From: Pseudoscleropodium purum
Lineage: Eukaryota > Streptophyta > Bryopsida > Hypnales > Brachytheciaceae
Assembly: GCA_963969395.1 (NCBI GenBank)
Contig: OZ017801.1
Coordinates: forward strand, 9,181,611-9,245,610
Length of the DNA: 64,000 nucleotides
Direction of reading: 5' to 3'
The notes under the pieces are model-generated. The model searched no databases. It had not been told where the DNA came from and worked only from the letters and a program-made list of their open reading frames with translations. Every line of letters starts with the position of its first letter. The first letter of the stretch is position 1. Made by a program: the position numbers and the translations under genes. Positions 48,397 through 59,180 of the stretch are shown here, piece after piece.

Positions 48397-49422
48397 ATGG
48401 AGCACGGCATCAACCCAATTACGGACCCACCAGGTGCACCCCCTAGTGGGGGGGATTGGACGCTTTATTTTTAGCAACAACTCCAGCAAATACAAACGGG
48501 TCTCCAACAACAAATCCAATCCAAGCTCCATGCAGCTCTCCCTATGATTATCCAGGAATATCGGCACCAAGAATCGGGCGAGCGGAATACGCAACCATTT
48601 TTGGCTCCGATACCAGCGCCAACGGGGGGGGAGTCAGACGGGGGTACACTCCCCACCAGGGCGGGAAGGGTAGCACGTCCCAAGGACTTTGCGGGAAAAA
48701 AGGGGGGAGAGGTATATCGTTGGATTGCACAGCTCCGTTTACAGTTTGAGGCTGACCCAGAAGGCTACAAGATAGAGCGGCAGAAGATTAATTGTGCTCT
48801 TTCATATATGACAGGGGCAGCACAAGGTTGGGCTATGCCTATCTGCCAAGCTTTGGAAAAACACAACAGTCACCCGTTGTTGGATTCGTACGACGCTTTC
48901 CGAGACGCCTTAGTGTCGGTTTTTGGGGAATTTGACCGTAAGGGGAATGCCCAAGATCGACTGCAAGAGTTACGACAGACGACCGGGGTGGCGGCCTACA
49001 TTGCAACGTTTAGTGAACTTGCATCCCAAGTCAATTGGTGCGAAGAGGCCCTCATTTCAAGATTCCGCCATGGTCTCAAAAATGACATTCTTTACTTAGT
49101 GGCTACCGGCGATGAGCCCCCTACGACATTCTAGGGATGGATGGCACGTGCCTCGCGGATTGACGAGCGAATATGGGCATTGCGTCGGCAAGTGGGACGG
49201 CCAACTTTCGCGCCGACGCCCCATGGTCGGCAGTTCCCAGCAACCGCTCCGTCCCCAGGCCCGGTACCTATGGAACTTGACACACTCGGCCCTGTTCCCC
49301 GTAAGTCAACAGCGATGGCCAAAACACCAGCCGAAAGACTGGAGTATCAACGACAGGGGAAATGTTGGGGCTATAGGCAGTTGGGCCACCCCCGTTCAAG
49401 GTGCCTAACCAACCCTTCCTGA
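48397..49422 (+). pseudogene. Gypsy gag
   Basis: Gag likely starts at the ATG of GTCGATGGAGCAC (48397). A Gln-rich start is broken by a TAG at 48472-48474. The capsid part reads VARPKDFAGKKGGEVYRWIA, ALSYMTGAAQGWAMPICQAL and DRLQELRQTTGVAAYIATFS. A TAG at 49132 precedes a second open part, PAERLEYQRQGKCWGYRQLG then HPRSRC. The zinc knuckle has Tyr where the second Cys should be. The frame closes with a TGA at 49420; pol lies in another frame. Confidence 0.8.
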
Positions 49423-49454
49423 CCGTTATTGTTCTCCGCTACAACAGATACTGA

Positions 49455-52400
49455 GCACATGGACCCGGGAAAAGACTCGGCCCGGGACTGACATACCCTG
49501 CACAGTACCTGGGCTCACCACAAACGGCAAGGACTAGGACATATAAACAAGTGGCCTTGGCCATGGGCACCTCGGAAGAAGAGCCATTGTATCTCCGTGC
49601 TACTGTTGACCCTATCACTCATTTGACGCTAGCAAGAGTTGCCAATGGCCGGCCAGCCACCTTGATGGTGGACTCCGGAGCGACGGGTGTTTTTGTCCAC
49701 CCGACATTTGCTACTTCCAGTAGAGCCACGATTGCAGCCAAAGCAATACCTCGGGAGGTGCGCGTGATAGATGGGCGGGTGATTAATACCGGTTTGGTGA
49801 CGCACGAGGCGACGTTCCAACTGGTGATCGGGGACCACACGGAGACCCTCACGGCAGATATTACAAATATCGGTCGATACGACTGCATTCTGGGTACCCC
49901 GTGGCTATCACGCCATGACCCAGATATTCGTTGGGCCATGGGGGCGGTACGCTTCACATCGGTGTTTTGTCAGACTCAATGTTCATTCCAGGATAGGCCT
50001 CTTGGATGGGCGAGCACCGTCCCCCTCAACGGGCCCTGTCCAACAACAAATCAACATACTCTAGTATCTCAGCCGGTTTTCCGGCAAACCACCAAGGGGA
50101 CGGAAATATACATGATGGAGGTTTCTGAGCTTGCGGAGGCCGTACCAACCGCCACTACAGCTATTCCTCCAGAGTACATCGACTTGGAGGGCGCTTTCAG
50201 TGAGGAGGCTTCCAACGAGCTTCCCCTTCACGGTCCCTCCGACATGAAGATAGAGTTCAAGGAGGGTCAAGAGCCTCGGAATATGGGCTTGCGCCCAATG
50301 TCGCCAGCAGAGCTAGAGAAATTGCGGCATTACTTGGATGAGCACCTTGGAAAAGGCTGGATCCGGCGATCGAAATCCCCCGTGTTAGCCTCGATTGTAT
50401 TTGCGAAGAAAAAAGATGGGACCCTACGGGTATGTATTGATTACCAAAACCTTAATCGCGTCACAATTCGGAACCGATATCCACTTCCGTTGATCCCAAA
50501 GCTCATAGACCGACTAGTCGGGGCTACAATGTTCTCTAAACTCAACGTCCAACAAGCATACCACTGAGTGCGGATGTCAGCAGGCCATGAGTATAAGACA
50601 GCGTTCAAGACCCGCTATGGCCTCTACGAGTACCTCGTCATGCCTTTCGGTCTCACAAACGCTCTAGCCCAGTTTCAGGCACACATGCAGACGATATTTG
50701 GGGATTTACTCGACGTTTCCGTTGTAATCTACTTGGACGATATCCTTATTTTCTCCAGAACAATCGAGGAACACCGGCAAATTGTCCGGGAGGTATTACG
50801 ACGCCTGCGCCAACACGGCCTCTACGCCAAATTGTCAAAATGTGAGTTCCACTGCACCTCAATAGAATTCTTGGGTCTGATTGTCTCAGGTCGTGGTTTG
50901 GAGATGTGCCCTGACAAGGTCTCCGCCTTGAAAGATTGGCCACCCCCCAAGAACCTTCGGGAGGTCCAAGCGTTTCTGGGGTTTGCTAATTTTTATAGGA
51001 GATTTATTGCGGATTACTCTCATATTGCGGTTCCCCTGATCCACCTAACGCGGAAGCATTAGCCGTTCACATGGTCGGCAGCAGCGGAGGGCGCTTTCAA
51101 TGAACTACGACGGCGGTTTACTGAAGCCCCAGTCCTACTTCATCTGGCATTTGATCAGCCATTTGTGGTCGAGACAGACGCTTTCGACACCGCCACTAGG
51201 GGCATACTCTCCCAATATGGCACCGATGGCCAGTTACACCCTTGTGCCTATCGTAGTTCGAAGATGTCTGCTGCAGAACAGAACTACGACATCTACGACA
51301 AGGAACTTCTTAGCATCGTTCTTGCATTTCAGGACTGGCGAGTGTACCTAGAAGGATCCCCCCATCGGATTTGAGTCATCTCCGACCACAAAAACTTGGA
51401 GCAGTTCCTGACAACAAAAACCCTCAACCGTCGCTAGGCACGCTGGTCGGAACTTCTCTCGGCATATGATTTTGTCATTGAGCACCGACCTAGGGTACTT
51501 AACAGCCGCGCAGATATGCTCTCGCACTGTTTCGACACGGCTTCGGACAGTAGCGGAAATGCACAACCCCTACTCTGGTTGGCGATGCTTGAAGCCGTGG
51601 AGCCAGTTTGGCATGACGACCATATCATACAGTAGCTCCAGGAGGCCACGCTATCAGACCGAACATTGGCACCGGTACGCACGTTTCTAATGACAGGCGT
51701 AGGGGAGGCACCAAGCCACATACGGCGCCAGTTGTAGGATTATTCCTTCCGTGATGGGGTGATTTTCTTCAAAGACGCGATGATGGTCCCAGACGACGAG
51801 GATCTTCGTCGGCAAATACTCCGCTCCCACCACGACGCTTCGACTGCTGGCCATCTAGGTCGCGCAAAGACCTTTGATCTAGTCTCCCATGCTTTTTACT
51901 GGCCGTCCCTTACCCAGTACGTCCACCGGTACGTGGACAGTTGCGACATATGTCAATGCTCCAAGCCGACTTGACATTCTCGCTACGGGTTGCTGCAGCC
52001 GATTCCTGTGGGGGACGCGCCTTGGAAACGGGTTACCACGGACTTCATCGTCAAACTTCCGCCCAACGCAGGTTTTGATACAATCATGGTGGTGGTGGAT
52101 AAAAACACGAAATTAGCACACTTCATCCCAACCACAAAGGCCACAGACTCAGTGGGTATAGCGACTCTCTATTTGCAGCATGTCTGGAAACTTCATGGGA
52201 CCCCTATGGAGTTGATCTCTGATCGCAGGCCGGTTTTCATATCAAAGTTTATGCGCCGTTTGTACGAACTCCTACGCATCCAACCAGCCCCAACGACAGC
52301 ATTTCACCCCTAGTCAGACGGCCAGACTGAACGGGTGAATCAACACTTAGAACAAATTCTTCGTATGTTTACGACCAAATGCCAAGATGACTGGGTGGAC

Positions 52401-53171
52401 CTGATTCCGGTGGTAGAGTTTGCATATAACAATTCCCTGCACTCGGCTACTGGGTACTCACCATTTTATGCTACCTACGGTTACCACCCGACTCTCTTGT
52501 TTACCCCGCCATCGACCTCCACAGTCCTTGCAGTTGAGGAGCGCGTGTAGTTACTGCACCAGGTGCATGAGGAGATTAAGACCATGATCCAAATCGCTGG
52601 AGAACACGCAAAGAAATACTACGACCGACAAGTAAAAAAAAAACCGACGTACAAGGTAGGTGATCACGTCCTTCTGCACAGTGAACACATTACCACGACG
52701 TCCCCGTCAAAGAAATTAGGTCCTAAGTTTTTGGGGCCATTCCGGATCATCTCCAAGCTATCGGACTTGGTATACCATCTTAAGTTGCCAAGTACCCTCC
52801 GCATTCATGATGTATTCCACGTAGCTGTCTTGGAACAGTACCGACCGGATACCATCTCAGGACGACGACGACTTCCACCACCCCCAGTCGTTACTCCAGC
52901 GGGCGACATGGAGTGGGAGGTCCGCCGAATACTCGACTCCCGAGTCTTGGGACGACACCGACAATTGCAATATTTGGTCTCTTGGGACGGTTATGGCCCA
53001 GAGGAGGACTCATGGGAACCGGCCAAGCATCTCCAGAATGCACCTATCAGGGTTCGGGAATTCCACCAGTTACATCCGGACGCTCCCCGCTCCCCGACTA
53101 GACCTAGAAGGGGGGGTAATGTTAGGACCCGGACCTATTACCATGGAACCCATGTCCGTGGGGCTAGCTAA
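49455..53171 (+). pseudogene. Gypsy pol with chromodomain
   Basis: Protease: LMVDSGATGVFVHP, with CILGTPWL downstream. Reverse transcriptase: RVCIDYQNLNRVTIRNRYPL and VVIYLDDILIF (YLDD present). RNase H: VETDAFDTATRGILSQYG, YDKELLSIVLAF. Integrase: HHDASTAGHLG ... CDICQCSKPT zinc part, [26 protein letters not shown] (D, D, E visible). Chromodomain: WEVRRILDSRVLGRHRQLQY and WDGYGPEEDSWEPAKHL. Stops: TGA at 50565, 51372 and 51972; TAG at 51060, 51435, 51633, 51735, 52311 and 52548. All lie in one frame with no indel that shifts it. Confidence 0.9.
53109..53119 (+). promoter_or_regulatory. Gypsy polypurine tract
   Basis: AGGGGGGGTAA directly abuts the 3' LTR start and serves as the plus-strand primer site in LTR elements. 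Confidence 0.7.
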
Positions 53172-53320
53172 ACGGTTAGCAGTTAGTCGTTGAGCTAACC
53201 GTTCCTGGCAATCTATATCTTGCTTGTGGAGGGGCATGTCCTCCACTGCACATTCTTCCTAATTACATGAACTGGCTACCTGTTGAACGCAAACCTGTCT
53301 CCCGTGTCCCGACTCTGACA
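53120..53320 (+). repeat. Gypsy 3' LTR
   Basis: 201 bp, TGTTAGGACCC ... CTCTGACA, followed by the ACTGG duplication. Eleven differences from the 5' LTR, all A/G or C/T. Confidence 0.95.
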
Positions 53321-53499
53321 ACTGGGACCCTTAGGATCTTCCAAAATTCAAAATTGAACCGCAATGCTCAAGAAAGGGGGATCAATTCCCCCCTCTCGAT
53401 GTTGAGACACCCTATACAAGCTCCGATTTTATGCAATTGGACACCCTCAAGGTCCTCTAAAACTTTAAATCTAAACCACAAAGCTCAAGAGGGGGGGAT
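53321..53499. repeat. Satellite B, segment 3
   Basis: About one and a half units, palindromes near 53377 and 53490. The second palindrome is split by the copia insertion: GAGGGGGGGAT here and GGGATCAATTCCCCCCTC at 58310. Confidence 0.85.
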
Positions 53500-53754
53500 T
53501 ATTGAGATTACAAAGTTATGTTATGAGAGAAAGGCTTTACTTAGATGGTAGAACGATACAAAGCCACATAAGTGGGCTCAACTTAAGTGAGAAGCCTTTC
53601 CTAGTTATCCACAAACCATGTGGGATAACTAACTACATTGGGCTGCCTTTGACTACGAGCAATACCCATGGACTCTAACACTAACTAAGTGTCTAAAGCT
53701 ACTCCTAAGGCTAACTGTACATGGTTAACGCTAGTATGTACAGAATCTCTAACA
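53500..53754 (-). repeat. Copia 3' LTR
   Basis: 255 bp. In element orientation it starts TGTTAGAG and, judged by the target duplication, ends TCTCAATA, so the ends are TG...TA rather than TG...CA. A purine-rich CAAAGTGGGAA (53755-53765) abuts it as polypurine tract. Confidence 0.9.
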
Positions 53755-54060
53755 TTCCCACTTTGAGAGTGGTCAAAGGCGCGAAGCCCCATCTTCTCAA
53801 TGAAGCTTTGGTGTTGTGGCTTCCCAAGGGCCTTGGTCAGCACATCAGCAACCATAGCTTTGGTAGGCACATACTTGAGCTCAATCACCTCATCCTCCAC
53901 TCGTTCACGAATGAAATGGTGGCGCACATCAATGTGCTTCGTCTGAGAGGGATGGGTGGGATTCTTGGCCAAAGCAATGGCCCCTTGGTTGTCACACCAG
54001 ATGGATGTGCTCCCCTCTTGTGCAAGACCAACATCAGCCAAGAGCTGCCTTAGCCAAATG
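53685..54060 (-). pseudogene. Copia RNase H C-terminal part
   Basis: Minus-strand text KEAIWLRQLLADVGLAQEG, SIWCDNQGAIALAKNPTHPS, KHIDVRHHFIRERVEDEVIE and TKAMVADVLTKALGK is the C-terminal part of copia RNase H. The last part of the ORF reads into the LTR. It is joined near 54060 directly to the remnant of reverse transcriptase by a deletion. Confidence 0.85.
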
Positions 54061-54990
54061 GCCTCCTTCGAAACCCCTTCCTCACAAACATGCCATCAAT
54101 ATCTCGATCCCAAACTCTCCCCAATTGCTTCAACCCGGGGAGTGCCTTCTTCAACTTGCACTTCAAATGCTTTTGGCCTTCTTGCACAAAGCCTTGGGGC
54201 TGATCCATGTAGATGACCTCCTCTCCTTCCACTTGGGAAAACCCCCTAGCAACCAACCTTGCCTTGTACCTCACAATGTGACCCAAAGCATCCCTTTTGG
54301 TAGAGAAAACCCACTTACAACTCACACTTGATCTCTTGGGAGGGAGGGCTGCAAGCTCCCATGTCCCTTTGTCAATGAGGGCCTTGTACTCCTCTTGCAT
54401 GGCCACCTCCCACTTGCTTGTATCTTCGCAACGCAACACCTCTCCAAGCATGGATGGATCTCCAAGGAAAGCCACATTGGCTTGTTCTTCTTGTTGTTTG
54501 GGAAGAATGTGATTCAGCCACCAATCTCTAGGGGGCTTGAGGGTCCTCATTGGATAACGTGGCTCCTCCGTGCCTTGATCTTCCTCACCAATGGGCTGAT
54601 CTTGCTCCTCCAAGGGCTGATCATGCTCTTGCTCCCTTGGTGAAGTGCTTGGAGAAGCCGCCGTTGATCTCTTCACTTGAGGTGTGGTCACCTTCTTCTT
54701 GGGCTCCACAAAGTCCTCATCTTCAACACCTTGCTCTTCATCTTCATCTCCATCTTCTATGTGCACTCTTGGAGTTGTGCCCAACCTTTGGGTTGGTCCT
54801 CCACTTCTCCCACTTGGGCTCATCTCCAAGAGCTTGGGATCAGCTCCTCCATCCTCCAAAAAGGTCACATCTCGGCACTTGATGATGGCCTTGGTCTCCA
54901 CATTCATCAGCCTATAAGCCTTGGTTCCCTCACAATAACCAAGGAAAAGGCACTTGATGCCCTTGGGATCCAATTTCGTCCTCTTGGCAC
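54061..54990 (-). pseudogene. Copia integrase end and truncated reverse transcriptase
   Basis: In a frame shifted against the upstream ORF: KRTKLDPKGIKCLFLGYCEG, an acidic linker with Gln/Glu runs, EEYKALIDKGTWELAALPPK, CKWVFSTKRDALGHIVRYKA and RLVARGFSQVEG. Next comes EEVIYMDQPQGFVQEGQKHL, so about 45 residues between these blocks are missing. It stops at KKALPGLKQLGRVWDRDIDG. The YVDD catalytic motif and all that follows up to RNase H are absent. Confidence 0.85.
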
Positions 54991-56961
54991 TGGGACCAAT
55001 GCATAGGCAATGCACCCAAAGGTGCGCATGTGAGACACGTGGGGCCTTGTCCCACTCCAAGCTTCTTGCGGTGTCTTGCTTGTCAACGCTTGGGTGGGGC
55101 ACCGGTTCCTCGTGTGAACCGCATTGGACACCGCCTCCCCCCAAAGCTCAAGCTTCAAACTTTGGCCATAAATCATGGCCCTTGCCATCTCCACAATGGT
55201 ACGATTCGCACGCTCCGCTACGCCGTTTTGTTGAGGGGTGTAGGGTGCGGAAGTGTGGTGCTCAATGCCATGGGCCTTCAAGTACGCCTCAAAGGCCTTG
55301 GACACATACTCCCCTCCATTATCCGACCGCAGCACCTTCACCTTGCAATCCGATTGAGCCTCCACGAGGGCCTTCCAAGTCTCAAAACGCCCAAACACCT
55401 CACTCTTGCACTTCAACATATACACCCAAATCTTGCGAGAAAAATCATCAATGAAGGTCACAAAATACCTTGCTCCTCCTATGGACGTAGTCTTCATCGG
55501 CCCGCACACATCCGAATGCACAAGCTGCAATGGCTTGGTGGCGCACGTTGCCCCATCCTTGGGGAAGGGCTGCCTCACTTGTTTGCCCTCAATGCACCCC
55601 TTGCACACCATAGAACTCCAATCATGCTTGCAAGAAGAGAGGTTTAGACCCTTCACCATGTGTTGGAGGCTCTTCATGCTCTTCACATTCAAGTGCCCAA
55701 GCCTCCTATGCCAAAGCTCCACAAGGTCCTCATGGGCTGATCCTTGGGCAACACACGCCAAGGAAGTGCCATTCACCTTGGTGAAATGGAGGTGGTACAA
55801 GTTGCCCTCACGAGGGGCTGATGCAATCAAAACTCCACTTGGTGAACGCACCACACACCCCACCATGTTGAAATGCACTTTCAAACCTCCCAAAGACAAT
55901 TTGCTCACCGAAAGCAAGTTGGCATGCAACTTGGGGACATGGAGCACCTCTTGGATTTGGATCCTCCTGGTCTTCCCCTTCACTTGCACCTCCACAAGGA
56001 TCTCCCCCATGCCAAGGGCCTCCACCATGCCATTGTCTCCCAAATAAATCTTCTTCCCCGAAATGGGCTGATACGTGTGGAAGGCATCTCGATGGCTGGT
56101 CATATGTTGCATGGCCCCCGAGTCCACAATCCAAGTGAACATGTTGGCCTTCTCCCCTCCTCCATTGGCTGCAAAGGCGAAACCCTCTTCTTCCTCCTCT
56201 TTGGAAGCTGGGTGTGCACTCTCCTTGTCCTTGCCTTGGCTGATCTTGCAATGCCTAGCAATGTGGCCCGGTTTGCCATACTTGAAGCAAGTCCTTGTCT
56301 CCTTGAACGCCTTGGTGTTGCCACCTTTTCCATGTCTTGAGACAAACGCTGATCCCTCCCCTTGGGCCTCATTCTCCTTGCACTTGGTCACTTCATGCAT
56401 CAAGCGTGCGGTCACAAACTCCATGGTCAGCTCCTTGGTGGGCCTCGTCTCCAATGCGGTGATGAGGAACTCATAAGACGATGGCAAGCTTGCCAACAAG
56501 GTCATCACCACATCTCCCTTAGTCACGGGCGCCTCCAAACAAGCCAACTCATCCGCAAGAGCCTTGATCTTGTTGACGTGATCCAACAAATCGTCCTCCT
56601 CTTGCATCTTGCTAGTGAAGAACTTGCGGCGAAGAAATAGAAGGTTGGAGAGGCTCTTAGTCTCATGGATGTTGCAAAGGGTGGTCCACGCTTGGGCTGG
56701 TCCCTTGCAATGGCGAATGTGTGCAATTTGGCGATCCACAAGGTTGATGGCAATGAGAGCAAAGGCCTTCTTCTCCTTCCTCTCCCATGCCTTCTTGGTC
56801 TTTGGATCCGCATCTTCACTTGGAGGCTCCTCACTCCCATCCACCACGTCCCACAAGTCCTTCTCCGCAAGGATCATCTCCATCTTGAACTTCCACATGC
56901 CAAAGTTCTCTCCATCAAACTTGTCGATGATGCGCACGCCCTCTCCTCCACTGGATGCCAT
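54907..56961 (-). pseudogene. Copia gag, protease and integrase
   Basis: 684 codons open from an ATG at 56961. Gag: IIDKFDGENFGMWKFKMEMI, IRHCKGPAQAWTTLCNIHE. Knuckle: CFKYGKPGHIARHC, again with Tyr for the second Cys. Protease: WIVDSGAMQHMTSH. Integrase zinc part: LWHRRLGHLNVKSM ... VCKGCIEGKQ. Integrase core: HSDVCGPMKTTSIGG, FVTFIDDFSRKIWVY, LRSDNGGEYVSK and NGVAERANRTIVEMARAMI, with D, D and E visible. A one-base shift near 54990 ends this frame. Confidence 0.92.
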
Positions 56962-58040
56962 GGTGACGCAACTCCCACTGTGTTGGATTTCACTGGAAGG
57001 GTCTTCTTCTGCTGGTGTCGGCTAGCAGCCAATACAAGTGGTCACAGATAAAAAACAAAAAATTGGTCTTCTTCTGCTGGTGTCGGCTGGCAGCCGATAC
57101 AAGTGGTCACAAAAAAAAAAAAAAAAAAAAAATTTCTTAAAGTCGGCGCTGAATGCAGCATTCAAATGAGTGAAAACAATTCTGATTATTTACACTTGCA
57201 CTTCTGTGCACAATACAAAACTACATGGCCTTAAGTACCAAGAAGTCTCCTACAGTAAGAGGCACTTCGCTCGAGCAGCCCAAGTGTTCTACATTCATGT
57301 TAGCTGCCCGCTCAGGCATACAAATCCAATCGCAGTCCACAGGCATGGCTCATCACCTGGACATGACCGTCATCCTCTACCATACCTTGGTCCTGTAATC
57401 GATAAACCATTCTCTACCTTCTTGAAACCAAGCCATGGCCAACTCACCCATCCGAAAACAGTAAATCCAGCCGAGGCCTCCCAAACATCTTCTCCACCTC
57501 CAATTCAGACCCTAATGAAGCTCCAAACTTCCAATCAGCCCTAAATGGAGGCTACTACTCACAATCAGCACCTCAAGGGCAACAATGGCCTCCAACACCC
57601 CTAGTTGGATCACCCAAACTCCAAAGTAGCCTACTTGCCTCTCAATGGCTCCACAAGGCTCACAAGGACACAACTCAGCCCTCAATGGATGGCAAATTCC
57701 ACTCCTTTGCCTCACTAAAGACTCTCACTAGATTGCAATTGCCACAATCATAATCAACAATGCACCCAAATGCATAATCAGCCCTCAATGGGCTCTCAAT
57801 GTACTCTTCTAAGCACAAACTCAAACTAGGAGCATGCAACCAGCCCTCACAGGGTGTGATTACTACCATAAGCAATCTCTCACCCAAAATGCACTCAAAA
57901 CCTCACAAACCAAAAAACCCCAAATAACTCACACCATATGGTTTGTAGGTGAATAAGACACAAAACGCTGATTGCTCCTCCAAGCTCCAAGATCGCCTCC
58001 AAATGATATGAAATTCTCCCTCAAGCGCAACTTCAAGTGC
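56962..58040 (-). other. Copia 5' leader
   Basis: A 1.1-kb untranslated stretch. It has a ~65-bp tandem duplication at about 57000-57130 (GTCTTCTTCTGCTGGTGTCG start, twice), followed by an A-run. CAGCCCT-type words (CAGCCCTCAATGG and variants) recur at 57536, 57677, 57780 and 57842. No ORF of note. Confidence 0.7.
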
Positions 58041-58054
58041 GTGGGCCCATAACC
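58041..58054 (-). promoter_or_regulatory. Copia primer-binding site for a half initiator tRNA-Met
   Basis: The plus strand reads GTGGGCCCATAACC directly next to the 5' LTR. This equals the anticodon stem-loop of plant initiator tRNA-Met (nucleotides 27-40, anticodon CAU), not its 3' end. Drosophila copia and yeast Ty5 are known to prime from such an internal tRNA fragment. Confidence 0.8.
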
Positions 58055-58309
58055 TATTGAGATTACAAAGTTATGTTATGAGAGAAAGGCTTTACTTAGA
58101 TGGTAGAACGATACAAAGCCACATAAGTGGGCTCAACTTAAGCGAGAAGCCTTTCCTAGTTATCCACAAACCATGTGGGATAACTAACTACATTGGGCTG
58201 CCTTTGACTACGAGCAATACCCATGGACTCTAACACTAACTAAGTGTCTAAAGCTACTCCTAAGGCTAACTGTACATGGTCAACGCTAGTATGTACATAA
58301 TCTCTAACA
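58055..58309 (-). repeat. Copia 5' LTR
   Basis: 255 bp, matching 53500-53754 with three differences. Followed by the GGGAT duplication and the second half of the split satellite palindrome. Confidence 0.92.
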
Positions 58310-59180
58310 GGGATCAATTCCCCCCTCTTGGTTTCGAGACACCTTACAAAAGCTTTGACTGTAAGCAACTAGAGGCCTTCGAGGGTCCCCCAAAATTCAA
58401 ACCTAAACCACATGCTCAAGAGAAGGGGCATCAATTCTCCCTTCTCGATTCCAAGGCACCTTACACAAGCTCCAACTATATGCTTCAAGACACCCTTCAC
58501 AAGCTCCGACTGTATGCAACTAGGGACCCTCAGGGTCCCTCAAAATTCAAAATCTAAACCACAAAGCTCAAAGGGGGGAGAGGAATTCTTCCTTCTCGGT
58601 GCCGAGACACCCTCTACAAGCCCCGATTGTATGCAATTGGACACCCTTAGGATCCCCCAAATTCAAAACCTAAATTGCAAAGCTCCAAAGAGGGGGATCA
58701 AGTCTTTTTTTTTAGTGTTGAGACACCCTCCACAAGCTCCGATTGTATCCAACTGGAAACCCTTGAGAGTCCCCTAAAATTCAAACCTAAACTACATGCT
58801 CAAGAGGGGGGATTAGTTACTCCCTCTTAGTTCCAAGACACCTTTTATAAGCTCCAACTGTATGCAACTAGACACCTTAAAGGTTCCTCAAAATTCAAAA
58901 CCTAAATCGTATGCTCAAGAGGAGGGGGGATCAATTCCCCCCTCTCGTTGTCGAGACACCCTCTACAAGCTTTGATTATATGCAATTAGGGACCCTTAGG
59001 GTCCTTCAAAATTCAAAACCTAAACTGCAATGCTCAAGAAGGGGGGGGTCAATTTTCCCCTCTTAGTGCCGAGACACCCTACACAAGCTCTGATTGTATG
59101 TGCCGAGATACCCTATATCAACTCTGATTGTTTGCAAGTGGGACTTGTGAGGGTCCTCCAAAATTCAAAACCTAAACTGA
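58310..59180. repeat. Satellite B, segment 4
   Basis: Seven units with palindromes near 58310, 58427, 58575, 58691, 58805, 58925 and 59041. Spacing is 114-120 bp except one 148-bp unit in which a CACAAGCTCCRACTRTATGC piece is duplicated. Each unit also has AAAATTCAAAACCTAAA and GAGACACCYTAYACAAGCTC blocks, and often a GGACCCTYAGGGTCC palindrome. Confidence 0.88.

Larger units (their letters stand above)
45770..53320 (+). mobile_element. Ty3/gypsy chromovirus, full-length but decayed
   Basis: A 7551-bp element with 201-bp LTRs, TG...CA ends and a perfect 5-bp duplication ACTGG (45765-45769, 53321-53325). The domain order is Gag, protease, reverse transcriptase, RNase H, integrase, chromodomain, which defines a chromovirus. 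The LTRs differ at 11 of 201 positions by my count, all transitions. Pol has nine stops but keeps one frame. It is too damaged to be autonomous. Confidence 0.95.
53500..58309 (-). mobile_element. Ty1/copia retrotransposon, internally deleted
   Basis: A 4810-bp element on the minus strand with 255-bp LTRs and a perfect 5-bp duplication GGGAT (53495-53499, 58310-58314). Protease and integrase precede reverse transcriptase, which is copia order. The LTRs differ at 3 of 255 positions by my count, so it is younger than the neighbouring gypsy element. The catalytic part of reverse transcriptase is missing. Confidence 0.95.

Noticed and set aside
47896..48594. 232-codon minus-strand ORF rich in Leu, Pro and Arg
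   Set aside because: It lies antisense in the GC-rich gypsy leader and gag start, has low-complexity composition and no start context or motif.
54950..57050. Long plus-strand ORFs across the copia element
   Set aside because: They are antisense shadows of the minus-strand gag-pol, which has clear protease and integrase motifs.
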